Below are positions 16,603 through 25,506 of a stretch of DNA of 64,000 nt, one piece after another. The position numbers and the translations under genes are program-made. The notes under the pieces were generated by a model, which saw only the letters and a list, made by a program, of their open reading frames with translations, was not told where the DNA came from and searched no databases. Origin of the DNA: DATCHW01 sp963806045. GTDB lineage: Bacteria > Bacteroidota > Ignavibacteria > Tepidaquicellales > Tepidaquicellaceae. Numbering within the stretch: position 1 is the stretch's first letter; each line of letters starts with the position of its first letter. The stretch is taken from positions 682,001 through 746,000 of the forward strand of contig CAWDWP010000001.1 in the NCBI GenBank assembly GCA_963806045.1, read 5' to 3'.

Positions 16603-17400
16603 TTGTCAGAGAACATTAACATCTTATTTATAGGTGATATAATTGGTGAGCCCGGTTATAGTATTTTAACCTCATTACTCCCGGGATTTATTTCTAAATA
16701 TAAAACTGATTTCGTAATTGCGAATGCGGAGAATATAACTGAAGGGATGGGGATATTGGAACGAGATGCCAAGAGGCTTCTTGACCTCGGAATTGACGTG
16801 CTTACAGGCGGCAATCATACTATGGATAAAATCCAGACACATAAGTTCATAAGCGAGGCTGAGAAACTTCTCAGACCGCTTAATTATCCACGCGGTGCAT
16901 ATGGTAAAGGATTTGGTATTTATCCTGTTTCAGGGAAATCTGCAAAAATCGCAGTAATAAATCTCCAGGGCAGAATTTTTATGAAACCTTTAGATTGCCC
17001 GTTCAGGTCTTTCGATTTTGCATATGATAGAATTAACGAAGAAACTAAAATCATATTCGTAGATTTTCATGCTGAAACAACCTCTGAAAAAATTGCCTTT
17101 GGTTGGCACGTGGACGGGAGAGCTTCCGCGGTTATTGGAACTCATACACACGTGCAAACTGCTGATGAGAGAATTCTTCCCGGCGGAACAGCATATCTCA
17201 CAGATGCAGGCATGACCGGACCTTATGATTCTGTTATAGGGATGAAGAAAGAAGCATCCCTGAAAAGATTCATTTATGCTACGCCTCAAAAACACGAAGT
17301 TGCGACCGGGGACCTTAAATTTGCAGCCGTGCATATTTCAGTAAATTCGGAAACCGGAAAAGCTTCTGAAATCAAAAGGATTCTATATCCCGAATTCTAA
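16603..17400 (+). CDS. YmdB-family metallophosphoesterase
   Basis: A 265-residue protein starting at a TTG. Motifs are 'ILFIGDIIGEPGY', 'ANAENITEGMG', 'LTGGNHTMDK', 'VDFHAETTSEK' and 'VIGTHTHVQTAD', the metal-binding pattern of the TIGR00282/YmdB family. These are cytosolic 2',3'-cyclic-nucleotide phosphodiesterases that affect RNA turnover and, in Bacillus, biofilm choice. The length matches the family (about 265). It is a monocistronic-looking gene here, with 248 bp upstream and 131 bp to the next start. Confidence 0.92.
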   Translation: MSENINILFIGDIIGEPGYSILTSLLPGFISKYKTDFVIANAENITEGMGILERDAKRLLDLGIDVLTGGNHTMDKIQTHKFISEAEKLLRPLNYPRGAYGKGFGIYPVSGKSAKIAVINLQGRIFMKPLDCPFRSFDFAYDRINEETKIIFVDFHAETTSEKIAFGWHVDGRASAVIGTHTHVQTADERILPGGTAYLTDAGMTGPYDSVIGMKKEASLKRFIYATPQKHEVATGDLKFAAVHISVNSETGKASEIKRILYPEF

Positions 17401-17531
17401 TTTATTTTTACAAATTGGAACTAAATAGCTATAATTATTGTATTAAAGAATACAGGAGGTGAGCTGTTTTCATCTCTGAGTAAATGCGTCTAATTCAACA
17501 AATATTTTTTAAAAAATTAAATACTAAGGTT

Positions 17532-18176
17532 ATGTTTAAAAATTTCAGATTTCTATCTTTCGTTTTTATAGTGATTGGCTTTTTAGGGCTTTCGCTATTT
17601 TCAAGTTGTAATACAAATGATGTAATAACACCTCCGCCCGGTACGTTAGATTCTAATATTCATTTAGGAACCCTGACAGCGAATGAGCCCAATGATGTTA
17701 ATTCATTAAGTGGAATTAATTTTTATGATTTAAAACTGGAAGTTACAAGCAGCATTTTTAAAGATGCGCAGTTTTATGATTCATTAGGTGAAAGAACAAG
17801 ATTCCAGATAAGGGGTGGTGATTTAGTTAAGAGTTATATGGGATTTCAGACTAAATTTGATTTCCTTTATAATAATATGCCTAAAAGTTCATATGATACA
17901 CTCTCCAAAATGTATTATCGTCATACTGTAAATCCAAACACTGATTTTCCTTACGCGAATACTGATTACTATACAGTTCCGTTGACGACTAAACCTGTAT
18001 GGAGTTTTTATCTGAAGGGAAAATATGATGGCGGTTATAATCAGGGAAAAAGAGTTTATGGAATGTTCCAGATAGATTCACTGTATTATACATCACTTGA
18101 TACTTTTAAAATAAGGCTGAATATTAAGATAAATAAAAACGAAACAGACCAGTTCAACCCAACTCATAGCAAATAA
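17532..18176 (+). CDS. hypothetical lipoprotein
   Basis: I place the start at the ATG at 17532, because CTAAGGTT lies just before it and the next residues form a lipoprotein signal ending in 'LFSSC'. An in-frame ATG at 17484 would add 16 residues and bury the signal. The 214-residue product has no catalytic motif that I recognise and looks beta-rich, with Asp, Tyr and Thr. Upstream at 17454-17463 is a strong AGGAGGTGAG sequence with no good ORF behind it. Cell location: lipid-anchored in the periplasm or outer membrane. Confidence 0.7.
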   Translation: MFKNFRFLSFVFIVIGFLGLSLFSSCNTNDVITPPPGTLDSNIHLGTLTANEPNDVNSLSGINFYDLKLEVTSSIFKDAQFYDSLGERTRFQIRGGDLVKSYMGFQTKFDFLYNNMPKSSYDTLSKMYYRHTVNPNTDFPYANTDYYTVPLTTKPVWSFYLKGKYDGGYNQGKRVYGMFQIDSLYYTSLDTFKIRLNIKINKNETDQFNPTHSK

Positions 18177-18286
18177 AGTCTTTTTATAAGACAGGGGTTG
18201 TTTCAAAACTTCTCTGTAGTAATAGGATTATATTTTTATTAATTTTATGCATTACAGATTTTGAATTGAAATAACCTCTTTTTTAT

Positions 18287-18808
18287 TTGGAAAAATTTAA
18301 AGACATAATCAGGCATATAAGCTTTACTAAAAGTGAAACGAAAGTAATTCTATTCATTGTAATAGCATTGATTATCGGATTCAGCATTAAGTTTTATAAA
18401 CAGGTATTAGGGGAAACCGATATACAGAAAAAGGATTACTTCTCGGATACAGACAAAAGATTTCTCGAAAAATCCGCCCGGCTGAATAATCCGGACTTTG
18501 AAAAATTAACCTACGAAGAAAAATTATTAATTCTTCAGGCATCAGAAGACAGTCTCAAGCAGGCAGAAAAGGAAAAAAAATCCCTTTCAAAAAAAGAACA
18601 AAAACTTGAAGGTAAGCAAATAAATATAAATATAGCAACAAAGGATGAATTGATGCAACTTCCCGGAGTTGGCGAGAAAACAGCACTACTGATAATGGAT
18701 TACCGTGAAAGCAATTCCGCGTTCAAGACAATTGAAGATATAATGGAGGTGAAAGGAATCGGACCCAAGAAGTTCGATAAAATGAAAAAATATTTGAAAG
18801 TAGAATAA
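18287..18808 (+). CDS. membrane-anchored helix-hairpin-helix (ComEA-like) protein
   Basis: A 173-residue protein starting at a TTG. A transmembrane helix spans about residues 20-38 ('VILFIVIALIIGFSIKFY'). A charged linker follows, then a C-terminal double helix-hairpin-helix: 'NINIATKDELMQLPGVGEKTA' and 'IEDIMEVKGIGPKKFDKMKKY'. ComEA proteins of this form bind DNA outside the cytoplasmic membrane during natural transformation. The next gene is PilM-like, which agrees with a pilus or DNA-uptake link. The spacing to it is 10 bp. Confidence 0.85.
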   Translation: MEKFKDIIRHISFTKSETKVILFIVIALIIGFSIKFYKQVLGETDIQKKDYFSDTDKRFLEKSARLNNPDFEKLTYEEKLLILQASEDSLKQAEKEKKSLSKKEQKLEGKQININIATKDELMQLPGVGEKTALLIMDYRESNSAFKTIEDIMEVKGIGPKKFDKMKKYLKVE

Positions 18809-18818
18809 AATCTAAGTA

Positions 18819-19733
18819 TTGAAAAGTTTAATAGTCAGTTTTTCGGGAAAAAAAATCACATTAATTGAAATTGGTGAAAAGAACGAAATTCTTTTTCTGG
18901 AGAACCTGGTTTCGGATTATGATATGAGCGAAAGCATCACGCTGGACAGGTTTAATGATACAATGATATATTCCTGTTCGGACCTGATAAATTCAGTTTT
19001 AAAAGGGAAAACATTTGAAGAGCATAAAGTCGGGCTTCTTCTGGATAGCTCGGTTGCATTTATGAATCTTATTCCAATTGACTTTAAGGAACCGGCTGAT
19101 ACTATTCGCTCACAGATTTTATGGGATTTATCGAATTATTTTCCGCAGAATTATAAGGAATTTAATGTAAATTATTTCAGACTAGAGAAAACAAATTATT
19201 CTCCGGATGTAAGGGATACGCTTATCATTGCTTTGCATAAGGTGAAACTGGAATTTTTAAGGAGCATTTTTGAATTCAGTAATTTATACATAAATATCTC
19301 CGATATCGATCATCTCGCTGCGGAAAATTGTATTAAGAAAGTTTACGGTTATGATTTTAAAAATAAAAAAAACCTGATAATCGGAATAAAGAAAAAAAGG
19401 GCTGACCTGAGCATAATTGACGAAAATAATCTCTACTATTTTGATTATTTAAACACGGAAAGCAACGTATTTCAGGAAAAGCTGGCAAAATCATTAAGCT
19501 GTTTTTATGAACGGGATCTGGACTTATTTTTTGATAAAATATTTTTATATGGCGATAATGGATTAACCCATATTAAAAAACTTGTATCCTCAGTTTTTCC
19601 GGAAAAGGAAATAGTTTTAACAAATCCTCTTTCAATTTTCAATTACTCATCAATTAAAAATACAGTAAGCAATATTGAAAATGAGGGTTATAAATATACT
19701 TCGTTATTTGGTTTAGCACTAAAAGACGAATAA
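18819..19733 (+). CDS. PilM-like actin-fold protein
   Basis: A 304-residue protein starting at a TTG. The opening beta strand ('LIVSFSGKKITLIEI'), the 'LLLDSSVAFMNLIPIDF' stretch, the 'IRSQILWDLSNYFPQ' helix and the terminal 'SLFGLALKDE' resemble PilM, the cytosolic ring protein of type IV pili and type II secretion. The similarity is weak, and it lacks a strong nucleotide-binding signature. It lies between a ComEA-like gene and rsmD/coaD. I infer a role in a pilus-like or DNA-uptake assembly, with modest certainty. Confidence 0.6.
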   Translation: MKSLIVSFSGKKITLIEIGEKNEILFLENLVSDYDMSESITLDRFNDTMIYSCSDLINSVLKGKTFEEHKVGLLLDSSVAFMNLIPIDFKEPADTIRSQILWDLSNYFPQNYKEFNVNYFRLEKTNYSPDVRDTLIIALHKVKLEFLRSIFEFSNLYINISDIDHLAAENCIKKVYGYDFKNKKNLIIGIKKKRADLSIIDENNLYYFDYLNTESNVFQEKLAKSLSCFYERDLDLFFDKIFLYGDNGLTHIKKLVSSVFPEKEIVLTNPLSIFNYSSIKNTVSNIENEGYKYTSLFGLALKDE

Positions 19734-19736
19734 TAA

Positions 19737-20267
19737 ATGAGAATAATATCGGGAATCTATAAAAGCAGGATCTTAAAGAGTCCTCATAAAGCTGAAACCG
19801 CAAGACCAACAACAGACCGGGCAAGGGAAACCTTATTCAATATGCTGAATAATCTGCTGGAGTTTGAAGAAATCTACTGCCTTGACCTTTATTGCGGAAC
19901 GGGGAGTTTCGGACTGGAATGCATTTCCAGAGGTGCCGAACAAGCTGTTTTCGTCGATACAAATACCAGAATAATCGAAGAAAATATTGAATCACTGAAA
20001 GCCGGTGACAAGTGTTCTGTAATCAAAAAAGATGTACTTTCATATCTGAAAAAAGATTACGACGGTATGTGCAATCTTGTTTTTGCAGATCCACCTTATG
20101 CTTACAAAGATTATGATGAGTTAATTCGACTGGTGTCACCATTTGAAGCATACATGGTTCTTGAGCATTCTGAAAAGTTTAATTATTTCGGAGAGTATTC
20201 TTCGCAGATATTCCTTACGAAAAAAATCGGATTTACCTGTTTCACATTTTTTAATTTTAATAAGTGA
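19737..20267 (+). CDS. rsmD: 16S rRNA (guanine-966-N2)-methyltransferase
   Basis: A 176-residue enzyme with the RsmD start ('MRIISGIYKSRIL'), 'RPTTDRARETLFNML', the SAM loop 'LDLYCGTGSFGLE' and the catalytic 'FADPPYAYKDY'. It methylates G966 of 16S rRNA. The neighbour coaD starts 1 bp after the stop, the usual rsmD-coaD pairing. The length is normal for the family. Confidence 0.95.
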   Translation: MRIISGIYKSRILKSPHKAETARPTTDRARETLFNMLNNLLEFEEIYCLDLYCGTGSFGLECISRGAEQAVFVDTNTRIIEENIESLKAGDKCSVIKKDVLSYLKKDYDGMCNLVFADPPYAYKDYDELIRLVSPFEAYMVLEHSEKFNYFGEYSSQIFLTKKIGFTCFTFFNFNK

Positions 20268-20268
20268 G

Positions 20269-20751
20269 ATGAAAAAAATTACAGCAATCTATGCGGGCTC
20301 TTTTGACCCGGTTACATATGGGCATATTGATATTATCGGCAGGGCATCTGAATTATTCGATAAGCTGATAGTTGCAGTCGGAGCAAATTCCTCGAAGAAA
20401 AATATTTTTTCCGAAAAGGAAAGATTGGAAATGATGAAGAAAACCTGTTCAAAATTTAAAAATACAGAAGTAGATAAATTCAGTGATTTGATAGTTAAAT
20501 ATGCAAAGAAAAAAAATGCTTCCGTGCTTGTAAGAGGATTAAGGTCTGTATCTGATTTCGACTTTGAGTTTCAAATGTATTTGATGAATAAAAAAATGCA
20601 TCCGGGATTGTCTACAGTATTTCTTATGCCTGATGAAAAATATGTATACCTGAATTCAACTCTGATAAGGGAAGTAGCAAAGATGAAAGGGAATGTCAGC
20701 AATTTTGTACCAAAATTTGTGGAAAAAAAGCTGAAAGAAAAGTTTAAATAA
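20269..20751 (+). CDS. coaD: phosphopantetheine adenylyltransferase
   Basis: I choose the ATG at 20269, not the upstream in-frame ATG at 20143, because 'ITAIYAGSFDPVTYGHIDII' is the normal CoaD N-terminus and the longer form would overlap rsmD by 125 bp. The 160-residue product has the nucleotidyltransferase GH motif, 'LVRGLRSVSDFDFEFQM' and 'YLNSTLIREVA'. It makes dephospho-CoA from phosphopantetheine and ATP. It is translationally close to rsmD. Confidence 0.96.
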   Translation: MKKITAIYAGSFDPVTYGHIDIIGRASELFDKLIVAVGANSSKKNIFSEKERLEMMKKTCSKFKNTEVDKFSDLIVKYAKKKNASVLVRGLRSVSDFDFEFQMYLMNKKMHPGLSTVFLMPDEKYVYLNSTLIREVAKMKGNVSNFVPKFVEKKLKEKFK

Positions 20752-20757
20752 GAGAAT

Positions 20758-21206
20758 CCCCCCTTTTACAAAGGGGGGTAGGGGGGTTATATAATGACGA
20801 GAAAATTCAATAAAGTTGAAGTCAAAGAGAGGAGAAGGTATTTACGGACAAACATGCCTAAAGCCGAAGTAATAATCTGGTCTCAAATAAAAAACAAACA
20901 AAGATTAGATAGAAGATTCTTAAGGCAATTTAGTATTGGAAAATATATTCTGGATTTCTATTGTCCAAATATAAAATTAGCAATTGAGATAGATGGTGAC
21001 AGTCATTTTAAAAGTAAAGAAAAATCAGAATATGATAATATGCGAGAAAATTATCTTAAACAGTTTGGTATAACTATTTTAAGACTTACAAATTATGATG
21101 TTTATAATTCTCTAAATGCTGTAGTATTGAAAATAGATGAAGTGATTAGATCTAAATTATTAATTGAAGAAATTGTTTAACCCCCAGCCCCTTTGTAAAA
21201 GGGGGA
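20758..21206 (+). mobile_element. palindrome-bounded DUF559 unit (putative small element)
   Basis: A 33-bp C-run/G-run palindromic unit (20758-20790) lies 3 bp before the DUF559 ATG. An inverted copy (21177-21206) starts inside its stop codon, so TTAACCCCC carries the TAA. The two units are inverted relative to one another, like terminal inverted repeats enclosing one gene. The same palindrome is scattered through the window. No target-site duplication could be made out, and mobility is inferred. Confidence 0.5.
20794..21180 (+). CDS. DUF559 (Vsr-like) endonuclease-domain protein
   Basis: A 128-residue protein. 'RRYLRTNMPKAEVIIWSQI', 'GKYILDFYCPNIKLAIEIDG' and 'FGITILRLTNYDVYNSL' are the DUF559 core, a restriction-endonuclease-like fold related to Vsr. 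The expected active-site carboxylates are in 'LDFYCP' and 'IEIDGDSH'. Its in vivo role is unknown for the whole family. It is bracketed at both ends by inverted palindromic units and followed by tandem copies of the uppP 3' end, which suggests a part in spreading those sequences. Confidence 0.85.
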   Translation: MTRKFNKVEVKERRRYLRTNMPKAEVIIWSQIKNKQRLDRRFLRQFSIGKYILDFYCPNIKLAIEIDGDSHFKSKEKSEYDNMRENYLKQFGITILRLTNYDVYNSLNAVVLKIDEVIRSKLLIEEIV

Positions 21207-21525
21207 TATTCACATAATTCTAATCCTTAATGTATTCCAGTTAAATTGTAAATAACTCCTAAATAATTACCTAACCCCCAGGCCCCCCTTTGTAAAAGGG
21301 GGGATATTCACATAATTCTAATCCTTAATGTATTCCAGTTAAATTGTAAATAACTCCTAAATAATTACCTAACCCCCCAGGCCCCCCTTTGTAAAAGGGG
21401 GGATATTCACATAATTCTAATCCTTAATGTATTCCTGTTAAATTGTAAATAACTCCTAAATAATTACTTAACCCCCTAGGCCCCTCTTTGTGAAAGGGGG
21501 GATTTTCACATGATTCTATTCCTTA
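21178..21525. repeat. four tandem ~100-bp units: palindrome plus copy of uppP 3' end
   Basis: Units begin near 21178, 21272, 21370 and 21469. Each has a TAACCCCC...AAAAGGGGGG palindrome and then about 65 bp matching the 3' end of uppP. The last unit runs into the real gene. On the minus strand the three extra copies still read in frame as YLGVIYNLTGIH-stop, while the gene itself ends YLGVVHNLTGIN-stop. The three extra copies are nearly identical to each other. No other gene lies in this 342-bp stretch. Confidence 0.8.
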
Positions 21526-22371
21526 ATTTATTCCAGTTAAATTGTGAACGACTCCCAAATAAAGTAATACAAGAATCACTATACCGAATGCAATCCTGTA
21601 AACAATAAATATCATATTGCTTCTTGTTTTTAAATACGCCAGAAGAAATTTAATTGCGAAGTAACCTACTATACCGGATACTACAGTCGCGATAACAAGA
21701 CTTAATTTGCTTCCGGCTGCCAGCAAATGGTCTCTTTCTTCATACAACTCATAAAACCCGCTTAAGAATACAGCGGGAATACTTAAAAGAAATGAATACC
21801 TTGCTGCTGCATCCCTTTTAAGTCCTGAAAATAAACCGGCGGCAATGGTAACGCCGCTCCGGGAAGTTCCGGGTATAAGTGCCAGCGCCTGGGCACAGCC
21901 AATCAGAAAACCATCTTTAAATGTAATCTGTGAAAATTCTTTTTCTCTTTTTCCGTATTTTTCTGCAAGCCACAATACAATCGCCATTATTATCAGCATT
22001 GCACTTATTACATATAATCCTCTTGCATCTCCTTCGATGAATTTTTTCAGGGTCACACCGGCTAATGAAACCGGAATAGTTCCAACAATTATAACGATAA
22101 ATAATCTTGAATACGGATTACCGAAATAATCTTTTGTTTTCAATGCTTCCAGAAATCCTTTTACAAGGTCAGCAATGTCATTTCTAAAATAAACAAATGT
22201 AGCAGCAAGAGTTCCTATCTGAATTACTGCAGTATAAGCGGCACCTACATCTGTCCAGCCGAGAAGTGCCGGAATCACGCGAAGATGAGCAGTGCTGCTG
22301 ATAGGAAGAAATTCTGTTATTCCCTGTATTATCCCATAAATGATTGCCTGAAATATTGCTTCCATATTCAA
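21523..22371 (-). CDS. uppP: undecaprenyl-diphosphatase
   Basis: A 282-residue polytopic membrane protein of the BacA/UppP family that recycles undecaprenyl diphosphate for cell-wall synthesis. Signature motifs are 'GIIQGITEFLPISSTAHL' near the start (catalytic Glu) and 'ALIPGTSRSGVTIAAGLFSG' (about 160-180). The length is normal. Its start lies directly against the stop of the upstream barrel gene (22371/22372). Downstream its 3' end is repeated three times, each copy joined to a palindrome. Confidence 0.96.
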   Translation of the reverse strand: MNMEAIFQAIIYGIIQGITEFLPISSTAHLRVIPALLGWTDVGAAYTAVIQIGTLAATFVYFRNDIADLVKGFLEALKTKDYFGNPYSRLFIVIIVGTIPVSLAGVTLKKFIEGDARGLYVISAMLIIMAIVLWLAEKYGKREKEFSQITFKDGFLIGCAQALALIPGTSRSGVTIAAGLFSGLKRDAAARYSFLLSIPAVFLSGFYELYEERDHLLAAGSKLSLVIATVVSGIVGYFAIKFLLAYLKTRSNMIFIVYRIAFGIVILVLLYLGVVHNLTGIN

Positions 22372-23100
22372 TTAAATTTTGAAAAAGTAAAACTCCACAC
22401 CAAGCCTGACTCCCAGTCCGAAACTGTTTAAATTTACAGTCTCATTGTTTCTATTCAGGAGAGGATTTCCACCGCTGTCTTTTAAATCACTCTGGAACGT
22501 TTTATTAATATAACATCCCAGATATCCCGTAAAACTTTTACTTATCTGCATATTCAAAACTCCTTCAAGCTTAAAGCCTAAACCTATAGAAGAATAGTCA
22601 GTCATAGTTCCATAATAGTAATTAGTAAATTTCGAAGCAAGAACACCTACTCCCGTACCAATTTTAATAAAACTGTATTCCTGGGGAATTAAATAATATA
22701 ATGTTAAATACGGCTGATGACTGTAATAGGTGAAATTGTAATTTTGATATTGTGGTAATGATGAATTCATAGTTTTGGAAAAATATGAATACGAGCCCTT
22801 TAATGCGAATTTTTTGGAAAGCTGGAGTTCAGCGCCGCCAAAAAATTCAATACCTACAAAAAAAGAAGAAATTTTTTGACCCTCCGATACATTATTGTAA
22901 AAAGGCAATTCGTATTCAACAAATGTCTTCAGTGATTTATTATCGCAGTAGTTAAGCCCCATTCCTGCAGAAAATGAGTAATACCTGGCGGTTTTACTTT
23001 GATACCTGAAGGATACAGTACTATCCTTCTGAGCAAATAATATATTAGAGGAAAGAAGCAAAGAAAATATTAATAATATAAATACTTTTTGAAATTTCAT
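22372..23100 (-). CDS. outer-membrane beta-barrel protein, hypothetical
   Basis: A 242-residue protein. A signal peptide (about residues 7-23, cut after 'LFAQ') is followed by alternating aromatic/polar strands, ending in 'GVEFYFFKI'. This is the pattern of small outer-membrane barrels (OmpW/OmpA-like size). I recognise no specific family. Its stop touches the start of uppP, so the two are probably one transcript. A role in envelope stress or transport cannot be argued from sequence. Confidence 0.7.
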   Translation of the reverse strand: MKFQKVFILLIFSLLLSSNILFAQKDSTVSFRYQSKTARYYSFSAGMGLNYCDNKSLKTFVEYELPFYNNVSEGQKISSFFVGIEFFGGAELQLSKKFALKGSYSYFSKTMNSSLPQYQNYNFTYYSHQPYLTLYYLIPQEYSFIKIGTGVGVLASKFTNYYYGTMTDYSSIGLGFKLEGVLNMQISKSFTGYLGCYINKTFQSDLKDSGGNPLLNRNNETVNLNSFGLGVRLGVEFYFFKI

Positions 23101-23172
23101 TATATAAAATTATTAATGTTTATATTACAGTTTCAGTGTTATTTAAATGATTATAATATAATCAAATTTCCT

Positions 23173-25155
23173 TTATGCATCAATTCTCGCATACTTAGCA
23201 TTGCTTTCGATAAATTTTCTTCTGGGTTCAACTTCTTCACCCATCAGGATTCTGAAAATTTTATCGGCAGCAGAAGCATTTTCGTTCGTCACCTGCATAA
23301 CAGTTCTTGTTTCCGGATTCATAGTCGTTGCCCAGAGCTGCTCGGGATTCATTTCTCCGAGACCTTTAAATCTTGATACGATGACTTTGTTATCTGAAAC
23401 AGCGGCAGTTTCTTCCGCACCTTCAATTATCAGCACATCTTTTTTCCCTGTTCTGAATGATTTTAATATTTCTTCCTTTTCATCTTCATCATACGCATAT
23501 TTTTCCGTCTTACCTTTTTTAAGTTTAAATAACGGCGGCATTGCAATGAAAAGTTTTCCGGTATCTATCACTTCTCTCATATGCCTGAAAAAGAAAGTAA
23601 GAAGAAGTGTTCTTATATGAGAACCGTCAACGTCGGCGTCGCACATAAGTATGATTTTTCCATATCTGATTTTTGATTCATCGAATTCATCGGAGTCCCC
23701 GAGTCCGGCACCTATTGCAGTAACGATAGCTTTTATTTCTTCATTCTCAATTATCTTTATTTTTCTTGCCTTTTCCACATTCAGGATTTTTCCTTTAAGC
23801 GGAAGAATCGCCTGGAATCTCCTGTCTCTGCCCTGCTTTGCAGAACCGCCTGCAGAGTCTCCTTCAACAAGATATAATTCACATTGTGCCGGGTCGCTGA
23901 TAGAACAATCTGCAAGTTTTCCGGGAAGTCCTGTCATTTCAAGGGCATTTTTTCTGCGCGTCAGCTCCCTTGCTTTCCTTGCTGCTTCGCGGGCTTCGGC
24001 TGCTCTTACGCATTTGTCTATAATTTTTCTTGCAACGGAAGGATTTGTTTCAAGATATTCAGTTAACTGCTCTCCGCAAATTGTTTGAACAATTCCTTTA
24101 ACTTCGCTGTTTCCTAATTTTGTTTTTGTCTGTCCTTCAAACTGAGGTTCAGGAATCTTTGCGCTGATTACCGATGTAATGCCTTCCCTGAAGTCATCAC
24201 CGGTAAGAGTCATTTTATCGCTCTTAATAAGTCCGTTCTTCAGTCCGTAATTATTTAATGTCCTTGTTAGTGCAGTCTTGAATCCTTCAAGGTGAGTACC
24301 GCCTTCGTGCGTGTTAATATTATTTACAAAAGTATAAATATTTTCATTATAGGATTCATTATACTGGAAGGCAATTTCTACCTGGATATTTTCTTTTTCA
24401 CCGCTGATATAAATCGGTTTCCCTGAAAATGATTTTTCGTCCTCATCAAGATATTTTACAAAATCTATTAAACCTCCTTTGAACTTGAATTCATTTCCAG
24501 TACCTGTACGTTCATCCTTAATTACGATGGTAAGATCTTTATTCAGGTATGCGAGTTCCCTTAACCTGTCTTCTATAGTTTCATATTTGATAACTGTATT
24601 CTTGAAAATCTGAGGGTCAGGGAAGAAAGTCGTTTTCGTACCGGTTTTATTTTTTACTTTTCCCGTTTCTTTTACGCTTGCAACAGGCACACCTCTTTTA
24701 TATTTCTGGTAAAATATTTTTCCATCCCTGTAAACAGTAACTTCAAGAAATTCACTGAGAGCATTGACTACGGATACCCCGACGCCGTGCAATCCGCCGG
24801 ATACTTTGTAAGTATCCCTGTTAAATTTTCCTCCTGCATTCAGCTGAGTCATTACAACTTCAAGAGCGGATATCTTTTCAGTAGGGTGCGGACCGGTAGG
24901 AATTCCTCTTCCGTTATCTTCAATCGTTATAGAGCCGTCCTTGTTTATGTCAAGAGTTATCCTATCGCAGTAGCCCGCAAGAGCTTCATCTATGGAGTTA
25001 TCAATTACTTCATAAGCAAGATGGTGCAGTCCCCTTGAGGAAACGTCACCAATATACATCGCAGGTCTTTTACGCACATGCTCGAGCCCTTTAAGAACCT
25101 GTATATCGCTTTCCTGGTAGGAGCCATGATCGTTATTTGAACTTTTTTTTGCCAT
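23173..25155 (-). CDS. gyrB: DNA gyrase subunit B
   Basis: A 660-residue type IIA topoisomerase ATPase subunit. Present are 'VRKRPAMYIGDVSSRGLHHL', the ATP-binding 'EVIDNSIDEALAGYC' and 'GGLHGVGVSVVNALS', the TOPRIM 'LVEGDSAGGSAKQGRDR' and 'CDADVDGSHIRTLLLTF', and the C-terminal 'FKGLGEMNPEQLWATTM'. With GyrA it introduces negative supercoils. The length is standard for Bacteroidota-type GyrB. It follows recF and the DUF721 gene on the same strand, the common arrangement near replication origins. Confidence 0.98.
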   Translation of the reverse strand: MAKKSSNNDHGSYQESDIQVLKGLEHVRKRPAMYIGDVSSRGLHHLAYEVIDNSIDEALAGYCDRITLDINKDGSITIEDNGRGIPTGPHPTEKISALEVVMTQLNAGGKFNRDTYKVSGGLHGVGVSVVNALSEFLEVTVYRDGKIFYQKYKRGVPVASVKETGKVKNKTGTKTTFFPDPQIFKNTVIKYETIEDRLRELAYLNKDLTIVIKDERTGTGNEFKFKGGLIDFVKYLDEDEKSFSGKPIYISGEKENIQVEIAFQYNESYNENIYTFVNNINTHEGGTHLEGFKTALTRTLNNYGLKNGLIKSDKMTLTGDDFREGITSVISAKIPEPQFEGQTKTKLGNSEVKGIVQTICGEQLTEYLETNPSVARKIIDKCVRAAEAREAARKARELTRRKNALEMTGLPGKLADCSISDPAQCELYLVEGDSAGGSAKQGRDRRFQAILPLKGKILNVEKARKIKIIENEEIKAIVTAIGAGLGDSDEFDESKIRYGKIILMCDADVDGSHIRTLLLTFFFRHMREVIDTGKLFIAMPPLFKLKKGKTEKYAYDEDEKEEILKSFRTGKKDVLIIEGAEETAAVSDNKVIVSRFKGLGEMNPEQLWATTMNPETRTVMQVTNENASAADKIFRILMGEEVEPRRKFIESNAKYARIDA

Positions 25156-25161
25156 AATTAT

Positions 25162-25506
25162 TTATATGAATACTATTTCTTTAATTGTTATTTTACTGTC
25201 CCGTTTATTTAAAATTTTATTTAGTTTACAAATTATTTCTTCTTTCTTCGCCGATAACTCAAATCTCCATACTGCATTTTCAACGCTTACAAAAAGTTTG
25301 TTTTTCTTAAGATGAACGGGGACTGAATATCCCGCAATCACCGAGCCAACACATTTCTCCCAGACATCAAGGATTTTCAGATCCTGAAGCTTTTCGTCAA
25401 GCCCCATGTGCTTCATAAAGCTGTCTATTTCGGTTTTCAGGCAGACTGTTTTATTCGACCTGCTTTTTGTATCAAACTTTTTATACATTGGAAACCGTTC
25501 CTTCAT
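25162..25506 (-). CDS. DUF721 (DciA-like) protein
   Basis: A 114-residue basic protein with 'VWEKCVGSVIAGYSVPVHLKK' and 'LFVSVENAVWRFELSAKKEE', the DUF721 signature. The family includes DciA, the replicative-helicase operator of bacteria that lack DnaC or DnaI. Its start overlaps the 3' end of recF by 26 bp, and gyrB begins 6 bp downstream, so recF-dciA-gyrB is one operon. The name DciA is supported by family and context only. Confidence 0.85.
   Translation of the reverse strand: MKERFPMYKKFDTKSRSNKTVCLKTEIDSFMKHMGLDEKLQDLKILDVWEKCVGSVIAGYSVPVHLKKNKLFVSVENAVWRFELSAKKEEIICKLNKILNKRDSKITIKEIVFI

Noticed and set aside
17454..17483. Gene starting after the strong AGGAGGTGAG at 17454
   Set aside because: No ORF longer than a few codons follows in a sensible frame; the lipoprotein gene starts later, at 17532.
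20143..20268. Longer CoaD start at 20143
   Set aside because: It would overlap rsmD by 125 bp, and the 42 extra residues are not CoaD-like.
21178..21525. Possible CRISPR array (regular ~100-bp spacing)
   Set aside because: The whole unit is repeated, including the 'spacer' part, which matches the uppP end. No short direct repeats with unique spacers and no cas genes.
23201..24088. Plus-strand ORFs opposite gyrB
   Set aside because: Shadows of a well-conserved gene; Ser/Phe-rich and without ribosome-binding sites.
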